Notes under the pieces: model-generated | Told to the model about the DNA's origin: nothing | Database searches by the model: none | Seen by the model: the letters and a program-made list of their open reading frames with translations, nothing else | In this document: piece after piece, positions 36,086 through 48,112 of the stretch | How positions within the stretch are numbered: position 1 is the first letter of the stretch | Layout: every line of letters starts with the position of its first letter | Translations under genes and position numbers: made by a program | Assembly: GCA_013398955.1 (NCBI GenBank) | Contig: VWPU01011886.1 | Span: 173,758-237,757 of the forward strand | Source: Callaeas wilsoni | Lineage: Eukaryota; Chordata; Aves; Passeriformes; Callaeidae | DNA: 64,000 nucleotides | Direction: 5' to 3'

Positions 36086-39000
36086 GCACACTAAAAAAGT
36101 GAACACAGATGACATCTCTTCACAAAGTCTGCTCTGATCCTGTGTGAAGCAGGTGAAAACAAAATAAACACATCTATAGAACCCCCTTTGATTATGTTTC
36201 ATGAATATGTTTTAGCTGCTTAGTTACAACAATAAGATCATGTTGAATATTCCTCATAACTGCTGTTCTTGAAATTTAAAATCCATGAGTTTCTGGTATC
36301 CAAATAAATGCACAAGCAATTCAGAGTTCAGAGAAGGGCCTGCTGTGTTTCACAGCCATTTGATATCAACCACTACTCAAAAAAGAAAAATGCTATTTCT
36401 ACTTTCTAATTTGTGTAAAATAGAAAAATCCTTAGCTCTCCAAATAAAATGAAGGGGAGAAAAAAAAAAAAAGAAGACTAAATGGATTTGCCTGGACCAG
36501 TTTTGTTGTGCCTTTGCACTTGTTTTTAGCAAACATTCATATGGTTATTTCTATCTTGCATGCTCGCAAAAAGCAACTTTAAATTTGTTTTTCATGATCA
36601 TTCGCCCTTGGAGGCTGGTGATACAAGTTGCTATATGCTCACCCAGCTGGTGGAAGAAGATCAGGTGACTCAAATGGCAGAGCTCCTGGCACAAACAACA
36701 AATTTTAAAAGCAGCTAGGGAAAAGGAAATTTACCACAAGTGTATCTCTTACATGGAATTTGAATCAAATCTGACAAACAGTGTTTGCAGATACCTCCCT
36801 CGGAGAAAAAGATGGGATGGGGCAGATAAATTAGGCACTGCAATTTCCCCTCAGGTCTAAGCCACTGGATCACCCTTGGAGGTTTTGTGAACCATTGCAA
36901 ACAGACTCAGACTTGGGTTAAGTAGAAAGCTGAATCCAGGATCACCACAGCCAGAAAAAGGGGTTTGCTGGTGAATTCTCACCTCAATACAAAATAACAA
37001 GGACTTTAGGTGGTTTTGAGGGGAATCTACTGGATCTCAGTGCACCAAGGCTGGCAGGCTGTCCTGCCTGCTTTCAAAGATGAAGACTTGAGAGCCAACT
37101 GCTGCTCCAGTGTTTCACTACCCACAGCTAAAGGTTTTACCTAGGGAATGACTCAGATGCCAAAATAGGGGTGTCCACTGCCATCTAAAATCTCTTATGA
37201 TGCTTCACCAAATCTAAGGCCTCATCTCAATGGGAACAAGCCTCCCACAGGTCCCTTATTATATTTGCCAGCCTGTCTTGGATGTCCTTGGGTCCCTAAA
37301 TGGACAGTAAATATTTCTATGTAGGCACCTGAGTATTCCCCTTAACCTGAATCCTTCTTGCTACACATTACTTTCCAGCCTAGCCAGTAGGGCTCTGGAG
37401 GGTTGATTTTTTCCATCTTTCATCTTTTAAATTTCTGAACACCCTCAGTTAAAACAATTGTGTTCATTTGGTCTCTTTTTTTCCCCACAGGTCAGAGCTC
37501 TGCTCTCCCTCTAAACCTGTCCCCTGCCAGCGCTGCATGGGCTGGAGGTCACCCAGGAGTCTGGCAGGCAAAACTCCCACTTATATGTGCTAAAGTCACT
37601 TTTGCTTTGTCCACAGCATCACAACAGCGTTCCCTTCTCTTTAACTCGGAATCTGCTCAACTCCTCACAACCTTTAACGAGGAATCACCACTTTCCTTGG
37701 CTCACTCTGTATTCCTACCTTATCCCTACTCAGACCTGGACTCTGAAATTGCCCATAGGGACTGGCACACTGTTCCCCCCCCCAATTTATCAATAACTCT
37801 TTGAATTTCTCTCCTTCTTTCCAGTGAGCTTGCTGCCCTCCCCAGCACTGTGTGCTCTGAACAGTTAATACACATATTCTTTATATCCCTGACTTTAACG
37901 AACACAGTCCGAGGACAGAGCCCAGGGGACCCTGCTCAGTATCACTTTTCGTTTTGACCCCTGATACATTACCTCTGCAATCCCCATGCTTCAGATATGC
38001 TTTCCTACGTGGTCCTTTCATCCACTTGCCCCTCTCAGAGAGTAATTTTCCTGGAGATTTGGGGTGTGGTGGAAAGGCACGGATTTCAAAGCCACATGTC
38101 ACTTTACCCCAGCAGAGGATCTGACTGTTTATTTCCCCTCTCCCATTGAATTCCTTTGTGCTGGTGCCCTGTGTACAAAGGCAATATGAATAACCCTGAG
38201 CCATGTGGAGGGGGAGGTTTCTGTGACTCACACTACCATGCTTTTTTCTTCCCCCTTTGGTGCTGTATTTCCTAGTGCATGTCCTCACTCCTGGCTCTCA
38301 CCACAAAAGGCAGCAACAATCAACCAAACCTCCGAGTGAGTAATCTGCTCACAAAGAGCCCTTTGAGCTCACAAAGTAGTTGCAGGAGGAAACGTCCCAC
38401 TGGGGAACCAGGTGGACAGCAAACATTCGCTTTCCATCACAAATGAGTTCAAGGGAAATGGAGTCACCCCAGCATGGGATGCCAAATCCGTATCCAAAGC
38501 CACTTCCCACCATCCACGCTAAACGTGCTTCCCTTTCTCTCGCTCCCCATCTCCCCTCCTTGTTTACAAACACCAAGTACTTGATAGGTGACCTTATTTA
38601 CTTAGTAACCTGTGGATTCATTTATCTTGAAATTAGCAGGTAATGAACTGGAAACCCTCAACAACCCTCCCACTAATTAACATGATAATAAGATTGTTTT
38701 GCTACAGAGGTACAATTAGCATGTATGAGCTAGAGGGGGAGAAAGATCAATAAAATGTCTGAAGGGTACTAGGAACCAGTCTCAAGAAAAGAACAAAAGA
38801 AAAGAGCTTTATGGGGTTACAACAGCAGCAACGACTTAAAGACCTGGTGCTTTAAAGATATCCAGAGCAGTGGTCCTCTTGCCACTAGATTGCCTGCAAG
38901 CAGGCTGGGAGGAGCTACCTGTATCCCATCCTGCTTACCACTCAGAGTAGGTTAAGGATGTATCAAGAGTATTCCAGTCAAAAGGTTAAAACTTGTGGAG

Positions 39001-39556
39001 GGAAAAAATACAAAGTTTGGGAAAAGTCCAAAACATATATATGGCATGTGTGCATAAAGCAGCACAGGTGTTATGTGGTGAAAAGGAATGATGTAGGGCC
39101 ATTTAGTGCCCATAATCATGGAGCAGGGCTCCAGCACGCTGTGTTGTGAAACCCCTCTTTGCTATTCAATTGACTTTAAGGAGATTACTTGGGTAAATAA
39201 TGCTTAAACATAAATCTTTGCAGGATCATGCCTTTACACAGGGAACTGAATGGGAAATGGTGAGAAAAAAATTGCAAAACAGTTTTAATAGGCTCTCTTG
39301 GCTAAGTCAGATCAGTTTGAATGAAGGGAGTTAGGGAGAACTCACATGAGAGGGTGATGGGCAGTTAGGGAGCCCTTGCCCAGACAGGGATTCTGTCTCC
39401 TAAAATCCCTGGGCAGCGGAGACAAAGGCACACCAAAGCAGGGATATTCCTTTCCAGAGCAAGGAATATGAAGGAAATTGAAGGATTTTTTCTTTCCTAC
39501 ATTCATAGCTGCTTGTCTGCTAATGTACTTCCATCTACATGGACTGGATCCATGGC
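36086..39556. other. Gene-free interval
   Basis: No gene is supported. A 13-base A run lies at 36460-36472. A pyrimidine tract ending TTTTTTTCCCCACAG at 37490 is a good splice-acceptor look-alike, but no coherent exon follows. A run of nine Cs lies at 37775-37783. CACTAATTAACATGATAATA near 38670 is a small homeodomain-type cluster. A 135-codon minus-strand frame (37881-38288) shows no domain. Confidence 0.55.
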
Positions 39557-39633
39557 AGGAGAGGAGAGGAGAGGAGGAGGAGAGGAGAGGAGGAGGAGGA
39601 GAGGAGAGGAGGAGGAGAGGAGGAGGAGGGGAG
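39557..39633 (+). repeat. 77-bp uninterrupted purine tract, GAGGA-type
   Basis: Every base from 39557 to 39633 is A or G. The tract alternates GAGGAGAGGAGAGG-type and AGGAGGAGG-type segments, giving an internal higher-order period of roughly 19-30 bp. Open frames through it encode Glu/Arg-rich (plus) or Ser/Pro/Leu-rich (minus) peptides that are artefacts. Its mirror symmetry makes triplex (H-DNA) formation plausible. Confidence 0.92.
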
Positions 39634-42600
39634 CACATCTGAGATGCAGGATAGGGATAGAGGCAAATGTGGCACAGGATTTTTTGGGCTAATGGGTAAG
39701 AAGGAGTATGGGCCTACAATCATGTTAGTCCCTCTATACGCTGTGAGTAAATCTGTATGTGAGTAAATCCATACCTAAATATTGAAAATAAAGTACAAAC
39801 CATCCCTCCAGCACTTGGTGCACTGTCTGATGTCAAGCTGAAGAGCCAGCAACCTGTACTACTGCCCTTTTATCCAGATATTGCTGGATAAACAAAGAAC
39901 TTGGTCTTTCAGCTTGAAGGAGCTTGGTTTAAAGCTTTTCAGGTCTTAGTTAAGCTCAATAAGATTTTTTTTTTTTATAAGTTCCCATAGGTATTGGCTC
40001 CTCTACACAAAGCCATATTTTGCCCCAGATGACTTGGGAAATGAGATCATTCACAGTTGCTTGACGTAAATGGGAGGTGCTGAAGGCTCAAATCTGCCCC
40101 AAGCTCTTTCCCTCACATCTGGCTTAACCCCACATCTGTCCTCCCCATCTGTACTGACGCCTTCTGTCACCTCCCAAACCTTACACTGCGCAGCACATTT
40201 CAGCACAGAAACTGCAGAGGAATTTGGGATAGTCATATGTCTGGAATACAACTCTTCAGGTACCACTGACAACGCCTGTGAATATTTTGCCATGAGTGTG
40301 ATTTTTGAGTGAATGTTATTCATCAGTCATTTGAGCTCACAGAATATTGTCTCATGGCATTCTTTGGAGTGCGAAAGAGGAAGGAAAACTATTAATTACC
40401 TTTGATTGACATTTTCCATTTGTGTGTGTGTGTGTAGGGGGGGGGTTGTTGTGCATTTTTTTCATAGAACCTCAGGTTTGAATTGGGTAAACTGACACCT
40501 TGCAATCTGATCTGACAGCCCTGCTTTGTGTGGGAGTTTGTACGACTCCAAAATTTCAGCTGTGAGACTTTCTGCGTGAGCAGTCATTTTATTAGAAGTT
40601 TTGACACCTCTCCTAGCAGGGATCAGTGCCCGCTGTGTGAACGGAAACACCAAAAAGAGCATTGTGTGCTGCAGAGTGGGAAGGGAATAAAAGAAGTTCT
40701 GTACCCAATAGCTGAAATTAGCTCAGATAAAGATCTTTGAAGACCTTCAAAGTAATAACAGTGAGACATTAGGGCCATTCCACTGTAATTATTGTCATGG
40801 ATTTGTATTATAGTTTAAAAGTCACAGATGCACACACAAATTTGTTGGATTTTATTTCTCTCTTCGAATCTGCCTGTTTTCTGTTATTTTTGGGTTTAAC
40901 TGTTTATGCTTTGTTCTCGTAAGAGGACAGCAACATCTTTGGGTTGTTCCGACTTTTGTGGATTGAAATTTGCAACTCATTTGTTAGTACCTGGCCCTGA
41001 AACTCTTGTCTGTGCCTGTTTGGGGTACAGCAGCTGCCTCAATTGGTCCAGAGCTCACTGCTTCTATGGTTTGTGCCCACCTCTGTTGCAACTGATAGGA
41101 CAGATGAAAGAAGAACTGAAAAGACACTGTCGACTACAGGAGTTTGCATTTCTGAAATAAAGAAACAACTTCAGAAGTGTCCTGCATCCATGTGGAGTGC
41201 AGCTGCGTGAAGGGAGTTGCTCAAGTGAAAAAAACATCAAGCAGAGACTGATTGAAGTAAACAATGTGAAATGCAGGGATGTGGATGAGGAGGAGAAGTG
41301 TAAAGGGGCTGCATCTCGAGAGAATGATCCAGCCCTGGGTGTAAAATGCACAGACAGCCCCTGCAAACCCTCTCTGCTGTTTTTACTTTGTCCTCCTTAG
41401 CTAAAAGGTTGTTTTTGTGTTTGCCTGAATATGATCTTGTGTGGGAAAGTCATGAGAATTAGTTACATCTGAAATTTCCTGTCTTTCTATCGTGTCTCTG
41501 CCATACCCTTCTCATTAACTGGGCGCTTCTTGGACAAATTTTGATCAGGGGAAATGGAAAACAAACCATGATCCATTGTGGAAACTAGGCTGAGGGCTTT
41601 GTGGGGAGAAAGCAGGCTGATTTTTTTTCCTGCTTCCACTCACCTGCCCTCAGCTAGGTTGATAAATACCTGTGAAGCATTTGCTAGAAAAGTTCCTAGG
41701 AGTTCATTGTAATGAGCAATCCTTCTGGCCTAGATTTGTATCTTCCTTGAGAATAGGTGTAATTTTAGATCTGCTTTGCAAGCTCTTTTTTTTCTTTTCC
41801 CCCTTTTCTTTCCAATACTCCTCAGTACAATAGGAATCTTGTCCCATGGTGTGAAGCCCCTGCAGAGTTATAAAATTGTGTCACCTTCCCTGCCTCCCTT
41901 ATAAGTTACTCTAAGTGACACTATTAAAAAGAAAAACCACAGGATCTCCTGGGATCAAAACAATGTCCTGTTGTTATCTTAACACAACTCCGTTTGGCTT
42001 TTTTGGCTTTTACCTTTCATTTCCTACAGCTCTGTGCAAGCAGAGCTTGCCTTGCATTGTGCTCCGTTCCATGCATGCATTTTCTCAGAGAAGATGCTTT
42101 TATTTCTGAAGGATATGCTGGGTGGCCAGAGGTTTCAGATTTCTTCAGCAGGGATTCATCTCTTCCAGGAAGGGGGAGGATGGAGTGAACAGGCCAGCGG
42201 AGAAACTTTCATCTCTGTGCAAGAAGGGAGGAGAGACTTAGATGCTCATCACTTCCTCAGATGAAGATTTAAGCTCAAGTATTAACTAATAAACTCCCTG
42301 TCCCATAGGAGCTGAGACAGGGGGCGTGGGGGAGGGAATGGGTTGAACATGTGCGAGTTTCCCACTTTGAGCAGGAGTTTTGGTGGCCTGGAAAATGTAA
42401 TGTGTTTTTCCTTGCAGATGCTCTGGAGTGTGACTCACGAGCCTTCGCAGCTCGGACAGTTTTGCAGAGTGAACTACCAGCAACCTCTTTGTCCTTCAAG
42501 TTACATCACTGAATAAGCTCAAGGTAACTCATTCCTCAGAGCAACCAGCCATTGTCAGTGAGGTGCTGCAATTGGTGTTTTCACACTTCTTTCCCATCTG

Positions 42601-43452
42601 TTAACAACAGCAGAAGTTACCTGTGCACAATCAGGTGCAAAACCCCAGCTCCAGAAAATGTCGACATGTTACACACCCCGAGGTCTATTTGCATGTGTGA
42701 TGTGTCGAGTCACATTTTCTGTGTTACACATTCCTGCAATCTGATTTTATTTGTAACTCGAAGATCCTGCTATTATATATTATTATAACTTGAGGATGAA
42801 ACTCTTCCTAATGCTACCTTGCACTTATTGTTTTTGACCCAAAAGCCCACAAAGTGCCTGAAAAATGCTAAATGGTTTTACCAGAGACCCTGGAGGTCAT
42901 TAATTATAGTTATAGTCATTTTGCACACATGCTAAGTGAGGGTTTCAGTAGTTTGTACTGGAGCGTGTGGTGACTTGCTGGAGTCAAGTGGAGTGAAGTA
43001 GAGATAAGCCTCAAAGTTTTCTGTTAATCTACAAAATTTCCCTACGAAGAGTCTGGTGTGAGCCATTCAGTTCATGTACTTGGGAGCTTGCCATGGAGCA
43101 AAGAACCAATTTTCTTCGGAAAAGAAATTTTATTTTTCCCCAATTTTGTCATGAGAGACCTGCAATTACATAGCCAAGAGTGTGTCAGCACCCTAGAACT
43201 GTACTGTCCCGTGGCACAAAGCTGCCCAGCATTTCCACTGTGGCCCTTGGTCCCAGCCTTGAGTGCATGTCCAGCACTGCTCTTTGTGAGGAATGCACTG
43301 AGCTGTGAGCAGGAGCAGCTGCAAAACTTAGGTGCAAAAGAGTCTTTGAAATGAGGAGGAAGCAGGCTCAGCACTATTTGCACTTCGGGTGTTGGGTTGT
43401 GGTTCTTAGATCTGGAAGGAGAAGAGCTGTAGAACCACAGCATCCCTCATTT
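39634..43452. other. Gene-free interval
   Basis: No gene is supported. A 12-base T run lies at 39965-39976. A GT/poly-G microsatellite lies at 40.42 kb. A T/C-rich patch lies at 41785-41816. The rest is unique sequence with short overlapping frames on both strands and no identifiable product. Confidence 0.55.
40421..40445 (+). repeat. (TG)n followed by nine Gs
   Basis: Seven TG units at 40421-40435 are followed by A and then G9. Such compound repeats are commonly length-variable and prone to sequencing error in the G run. Confidence 0.85.
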
Positions 43453-43788
43453 TCATGGAATCACAGAGTGAGTTTGGTTTGGAAGGGACTTGAAAGATCA
43501 CCTGGTTCCAGCCGATCTGCCAGGGATGGTGCACCCACAGCTTCTCTGGGCAACCTCTTTCCAGTGTCTCACCACCCCTCTGAGTAAAAACTTCCTAACA
43601 TCTAATCTAAATCTGTCCTCTTTTAGCTTAAAACCATTCCCCTTATCCTATCACAGTCCGTTCATGTAAAAAGTCACTCTCCCTCTCTTTTTTTTGCTTT
43701 CGTTTACATACTGGATGGCCACAATAAGGTCTGCTCAGAGCCTTCTCATCTCTGTACTGAACAAATCCAGCTTTTTGCCTGACGTGTT
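43453..43788 (-). mobile_element. CR1 LINE 3' fragment
   Basis: Read in antisense, CATGGAATCACAGAGTGAGT, GGAAGGGACTTGAAAGATCA, CACAGCTTCTCTGGGCAACC, CTAATCTAAATCTGTCCTC, TTAAAACCATTCCCCTTATC, GGCCACAATAAGGTCTGCTC and GAGCCTTCTCATCTCTGTAC follow the antisense order of an avian CR1 3' region. About 80 bases of the usual sequence are missing after the first 60, so the copy has an internal deletion as well as the usual 5' truncation. CR1 elements are non-LTR retrotransposons that insert by target-primed reverse transcription; this copy has no coding capacity. Confidence 0.9.
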
Positions 43789-45019
43789 GTCCCGATACTG
43801 GAAAATGCAGCAATCTGAAGAAGCAGTTTGTTGCAGGCAATCTCATCTCTTCTTGATACAGACAGTTTTATCCTCTTAATTGCCAGTGGTCACTGGAAAT
43901 GGTTGCTGTCCTGTGCAGTTCCTGGCTCCTGGCTGGACACCACCACATCAGACCAGCCTTTGCAGCAGCCAAGGCAGAGAGCTGAGCACAGTCTGGCCCC
44001 TTGTTTGCACACAAAGACTTGGTATGTGTCGCTACCATTGTCGCTTTTACCTTTCTGTGACATTTCTGAATGTTTCGAGGTTGCCTTTTTATTTTTTTTA
44101 TTGTTTATTTTAATTAAACATGACTAAACAATGATTCTCTGAGTGGGAATCATTCTTCCTAATAACCACAGTGTGCATGCTAACTATACTAAAAATAAAT
44201 CTTGTCTCTGACTAGTTAAAAATTGCAGTGATTTGTTGATGCTTTTTACCTGTCACTAGTAAGATATAAATATAAATAAGTAGAATTACATTTAAAATAT
44301 CCATCACTTCACATATGGAGAGTGGCAATGAGTGGGCTGTAATAATAAAATATACTTTATAAGTGTCATAATCATTCAGACACCAGGAACTCATAAGCCA
44401 CAGATCTGACATTCAGATGATGAATTGTGATTTTGTTTTAAAAGCCAGACATGTCAACTCCACGTGCATATTGGGAATTGTAGTTCAAGTGACCTCTGCT
44501 AAAACGCTGACCTTAACAATGACTTTGTTTTACATTTCCCAGAAACTTTTTGAGTAGGTGTGATACTTTCCAAATGCAGTTGTTGCACTAATGCTTATAT
44601 AAAGTAATTTAAAATATATTTGACACCTTTGTTGTGCTCATATATTATATGGCACTGAAAATGAGATTCAGTGAATGGCTTAAAATTAATTCTATTTTGA
44701 GGATTTGGTAACATCATAAACCCCTTGAGGTTCACCTGTGTGACATATGGTATCACTGATAAGATGATATTCTTCTAAAACTCTACAGCTCATCCATTCT
44801 TGCATGCAATAAATAAATACATTAGATATACATACGGATGAGTGCTTGTATTGGTGCATACGAAAGTGGATTAGAAAACACTCAAGGGAGACTCCATGGA
44901 CTGTGGGGATCTTAAAGCTGATGGAGGAAGGTTGATTCAGTGGACTTCAGAGACCTGGATTCTGCTCCCCTCTCTGCTGCAAGTTCCTCCTGTGTGACCT
45001 TGGACATGCCGTTTAAACC
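43789..45019. other. Gene-free interval
   Basis: Unique sequence. A ZNF143-type site lies at 44472 and a MIR-type relic at 44.94-45.02 kb, both listed separately. The region 44090-44120 is T-rich and 44340-44370 is AT-only. Nothing coding was found. Confidence 0.55.
44472..44484 (-). promoter_or_regulatory. ZNF143/SIX5-type element
   Basis: On the minus strand the bases read ACTACAATTCCCA, the upstream half of the long ZNF143 (SBF) binding motif ACTACAATTCCCAGCATGC. The downstream half here reads ATATG in place of GCATG, so the match is partial. A 13-base exact match is expected by chance about once per 30 Mb of random sequence counted on both strands, but this motif is also spread by repeats. 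Confidence 0.45.
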
Positions 45020-45020
45020 C
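44940..45020 (+). repeat. MIR-type SINE relic
   Basis: AGAGACCTGGATTCTGCTCC, CTGCTGCAAGTTCCTCCTGT and GTGACCTTGGACATGCCGTT follow the sense order of the MIR core including its 'gtgaccttgggcaagtc' box. The match stops near 45020. Confidence 0.62.
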
Positions 45021-45165
45021 AAATCCTGAAAGTATTTAGTCTCCTGATTCCTGACGAGATGCCTGATTCATGCTGATTTCAGCAGGAATTTAAGATCTGA
45101 AAAGGAACTGAGCACTACAATCCCTTGAAAGATCAGGGTTAAGTTTCTCGGGGGCTTAACCAAGA
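45021..45165. repeat. Possible old interspersed-repeat relic
   Basis: TCATGCTGATTTCAGCAGGA, AACTGAGCACTACAATCCCT and TGAAAGATCAGGGTTAAG resemble fragments of the ancient amniote repeat also seen at 50.1 kb. It is weak and diverged, and adjoins the MIR-type relic directly. Confidence 0.33.
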
Positions 45166-45714
45166 TGGAGATCCTGCTGTTTCACAGGGACTTTGCTTGG
45201 GTGAGAGCATAAAGGATCATAAGGCAGCACGGTCCTGGTAGCTGCACAAATGTGTGAAGTGCTGTTTCTGATTCCCTGTGAATAGCTGCATGCACTATAT
45301 AGATGTAATTATAGTCATATCAAATGAAAACACAATTAAGTTCCAGAATTGGAGCTGATTGGCATAACAAAGCTGAGATTTACTGCTTCCTTCACCAGAC
45401 CGGCGCAGGTTCTAACACAAATCATGCCTCTTAGCCTTCAATTTGATAAACTTTCAGCTATTTTGACATGTAGAGCCAACTGCAGCCTACTCCATCCTGA
45501 CAAAAAGAGCCTAACAAATGGATTTTCAGTCACCCACTGAACAGAGCTAGATGACAGATCTACATGAAATCCTTTTTGGAGAGAAGGCAGCCTTTTAACT
45601 TGATTGATGAAATTATATCTAAATCTAGTAGATTTGGGACTTCAAAGGCATTTTTGCCTACTTAGGGCATCCCAGATGAAGGGAGTATGCTATTTGTACC
45701 AAACTCCCATGCTC

Positions 45715-45965
45715 AAGTGGTTTGCAAATTGACCCCTTTGTAATAGGTTAAAGGTTCCGCGCAAGATAACGGTGGTTCATTTTGATTAATTATGTCAGGG
45801 AATTAATGTATGATTACTAACTTTTAGCAGACCCTGCTCTTTCTGACCTCGAGCTGCTTGTTTGTGTGGCTGGTTGTAATTTTCGACCAATGGGTTACGA
45901 GAGGTCACTGTGTGGTCAGCATATTTTAAACAAAGAAAAGGGAGGTGGGGAAGGGGGAGCAGAGA
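45715..45965. promoter_or_regulatory. Candidate conserved non-coding block
   Basis: Contains GGTTAAAGGTTCCGCGCAAG, ATAACGGTGG (MYB-like), TTTTGATTAATTATGTCAGG, GAATTAATGTATGATTAC, TTTTCGACCAATGGGTTACG (CCAAT box) and GAGAGGTCACTGTG (nuclear-receptor half site). Retained CpGs sit among homeodomain cores in a repeat-free 250 bp. It ends in a purine-rich AAACAAAGAAAAGGGAGG stretch. I judge it one of the best enhancer candidates by texture. Confidence 0.4.
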
Positions 45966-46904
45966 AACAGCAATCTCAGATCAGAGTGGGTGGACTACAG
46001 TTTACTGGCCTGACAGGGGAGATTTGTTGAGTGTTTTAACAGTAGATTTTTATACATTTACCCTTTCCAATAAAATATTCTTCTGAAGAGCTAAGAGAGT
46101 GGCCTGGAAAGATGTTGGGAGGATAATTTAACAGTTGAATGTTAAGCCTATAATTGCACTTCATACTGGTTTCAGTAGTAGAGAACCTTGTTAAAAAATA
46201 AATTGGGCAGTGTTGTGTTTAGCACTTGGATTGGCTGGGAGTGAGCTGAAAGCTTCTGATTAAGCCAATGCCTGGGAAATGCTGCTTACAAATTTCTTAA
46301 CCAATCACTGAGGAGATAGCAAAGGCTGATAAAACAAGGGTTTGTGGGGATTTAGCTACATTTCATATTTTAAACCCTTGGCTGAGTATGTGAAGCCATC
46401 CGAGAGCTTCTAAAGACTAGAAAGGAAATATGTGAGACCCAATCCTGTACAAATCTCAGCCCGCTGAATCAACTGTGTTCACTGTGTTCAGTATGGTATT
46501 GAATGGAATTGCTCATGCTGAAAGAGAAGACCGTGCCTAGGTCTTCACAGGACATTGGCTGTAGTAGAAAATCATGGGTATATGAAGGGTGTAGGAGCCT
46601 TAAATTCCTCCAGTCCGTGCACAAATGTGTGGTCTGATTCTGGCAGAGACCTGCAGACAGCAGGATATAAGCACGTACTTTTAAAGCAACTAAAGCAGAA
46701 CTTGAGAGCTGCTGCATGCTAAGAGGCATTGAAAACAGGGGTGTTTGTCACTTGTAAAAATCAAGTAATACTGCAGGGCCTAAGTATACATAGAATTAAG
46801 TAACCAACAGCAAATGTTAAAACAAAATTGCTATTATCTTACCTGGACCTCACTCTTCTGTTAAAAATGGGTCTAAAATGCTTATGTTGTTTATAGGAAC
46901 ACCA

Positions 46905-46998
46905 AGAGGCTTTTCATTCATGTTGGCACAGTGCTTTATGGTCCTTAGATGAAAGGCACTACTGATGCTTAAAGAATGATTATTATTGTAATACTTAT
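46905..46998 (+). repeat. Old SINE 3' tail relic
   Basis: GCACAGTGCTTTATGGTCCT, TAGATGAAAGGCACTACTGA and GATTATTATTGTAATAC match the 3' end of MIR-like amniote SINEs ('...gatgaaaggcgctatataa...tattattatt'). Confidence 0.5.
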
Positions 46999-47989
46999 TC
47001 TAAGAACAATAGGCACATTTGTTTTATTTTCCACCAAGCCCCTTCAAACACCAGGGTGTCCAATTAAGAATAAGGGCTAGGACTTTGATGAAACTTTTCC
47101 AGTTTGTTTTGGAAACTCCAGTTTTGCTGTACTCCTGGTTGTACCTCTTTGCCTCCATGGGGTTTTCTATTTGGCTTTGGATCTCCTTAATTTTGTTATT
47201 CCTTGCAAAAAATGTTCTCTTGCCATCTATCTTTTGCATTTTAAGTGAGAACACTATAAACAAGTTTCGTAAGAGGAGAAACTGCTATTATCAGAATAAA
47301 AATGTGTGGTGTCAGTTGGGCCGGGAAAGTACACTTAGAGCTAAAAAGATGTGAAATTTTCAGGGGGGAAGAATTCAAAGGAAAAAAAGAGATGGGAAAG
47401 GTAAGGACGGTGAATATGATGATAAGATTGTGTACAGACTTAGCGATAAGAGTTGTGTCAAAGGAAGAGAGAAGCTAAAGAAAAGAGAAAAAAAACCATT
47501 TGAAGCTTTATATATTTACGTATAAACCTATGTATCTGTTATGGTTTGCTAAAATTGCCTGGGTCTTCTGAAAATCACCCCATACAAAAATGAAGACAAG
47601 CAATAAGACTCAAGATTTGTTTTACACGCAGTGGGAAAACAAATCTCAGACAGGACTGAAGGCTGAGCTTTTGTAATCAGTTGGCAGAGGGCTGATCATT
47701 GCTGATTGCCCTGCAGCTTTTTCCAGCCAGCCCACGCTAAGCATAATTCAAACTGGTGTCTTTTGCCACTTAGCAAAGAAAGGCAAGGCTTATGCCAGGC
47801 TGACAATTCCTCAATCCAGTGTCCTGTTCACAGAGGGAGCAAGGAACTGATACTTTGGGCATCCTGACCCTGCTCCATGAGTGACAACCAGAAATTCGGT
47901 TTCCTTGTCCCTGCTTTGACTATTAGTGGCAATTGCCTCTTGAGCTCTTAATTTAATGGAAAGTTTCACAGCTGCTGTCAGAGCATGGA

Positions 47990-48112
47990 TGTCACTATTA
48001 TTTACTTATTTAGACATTTTACAGCAGTGTTGGGGATCTCAGGCAGGTCATTGTACACACATTTAATAAATGGCAATCCTGCCTCAAATTATTTACAATC
48101 AAAACTGTTGAT
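47990..48112 (-). repeat. Ancient SINE relic (MIR1-like), antisense
   Basis: The antisense order is tail CACTATTATTTACTTATTTA, then TTTTACAGCAGTGTTGGGGA, GGTCATTGTACACACATTTA, AATCCTGCCTCAAATTATTT and ACAATCAAAAC. This follows the same template as the copy at 29245-29375. Confidence 0.52.

Noticed and set aside
37460..37804. Exon beginning after the strong acceptor-like TTTTTTTCCCCACAG at 37490
   Set aside because: The following 114-codon frame has no domain and no matching donor, and runs through a C9 homopolymer.
39342..39766. Glu/Arg-rich and Ser/Pro-rich frames on both strands
   Set aside because: They are translations of the 77-bp purine tract and its flanks.
47019..47354. 111-codon frame with an apparent transmembrane-like segment
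   Set aside because: T-rich sequence yields Leu/Phe/Ile-rich peptides by composition. It has no domain and an opposing frame covers much of it.
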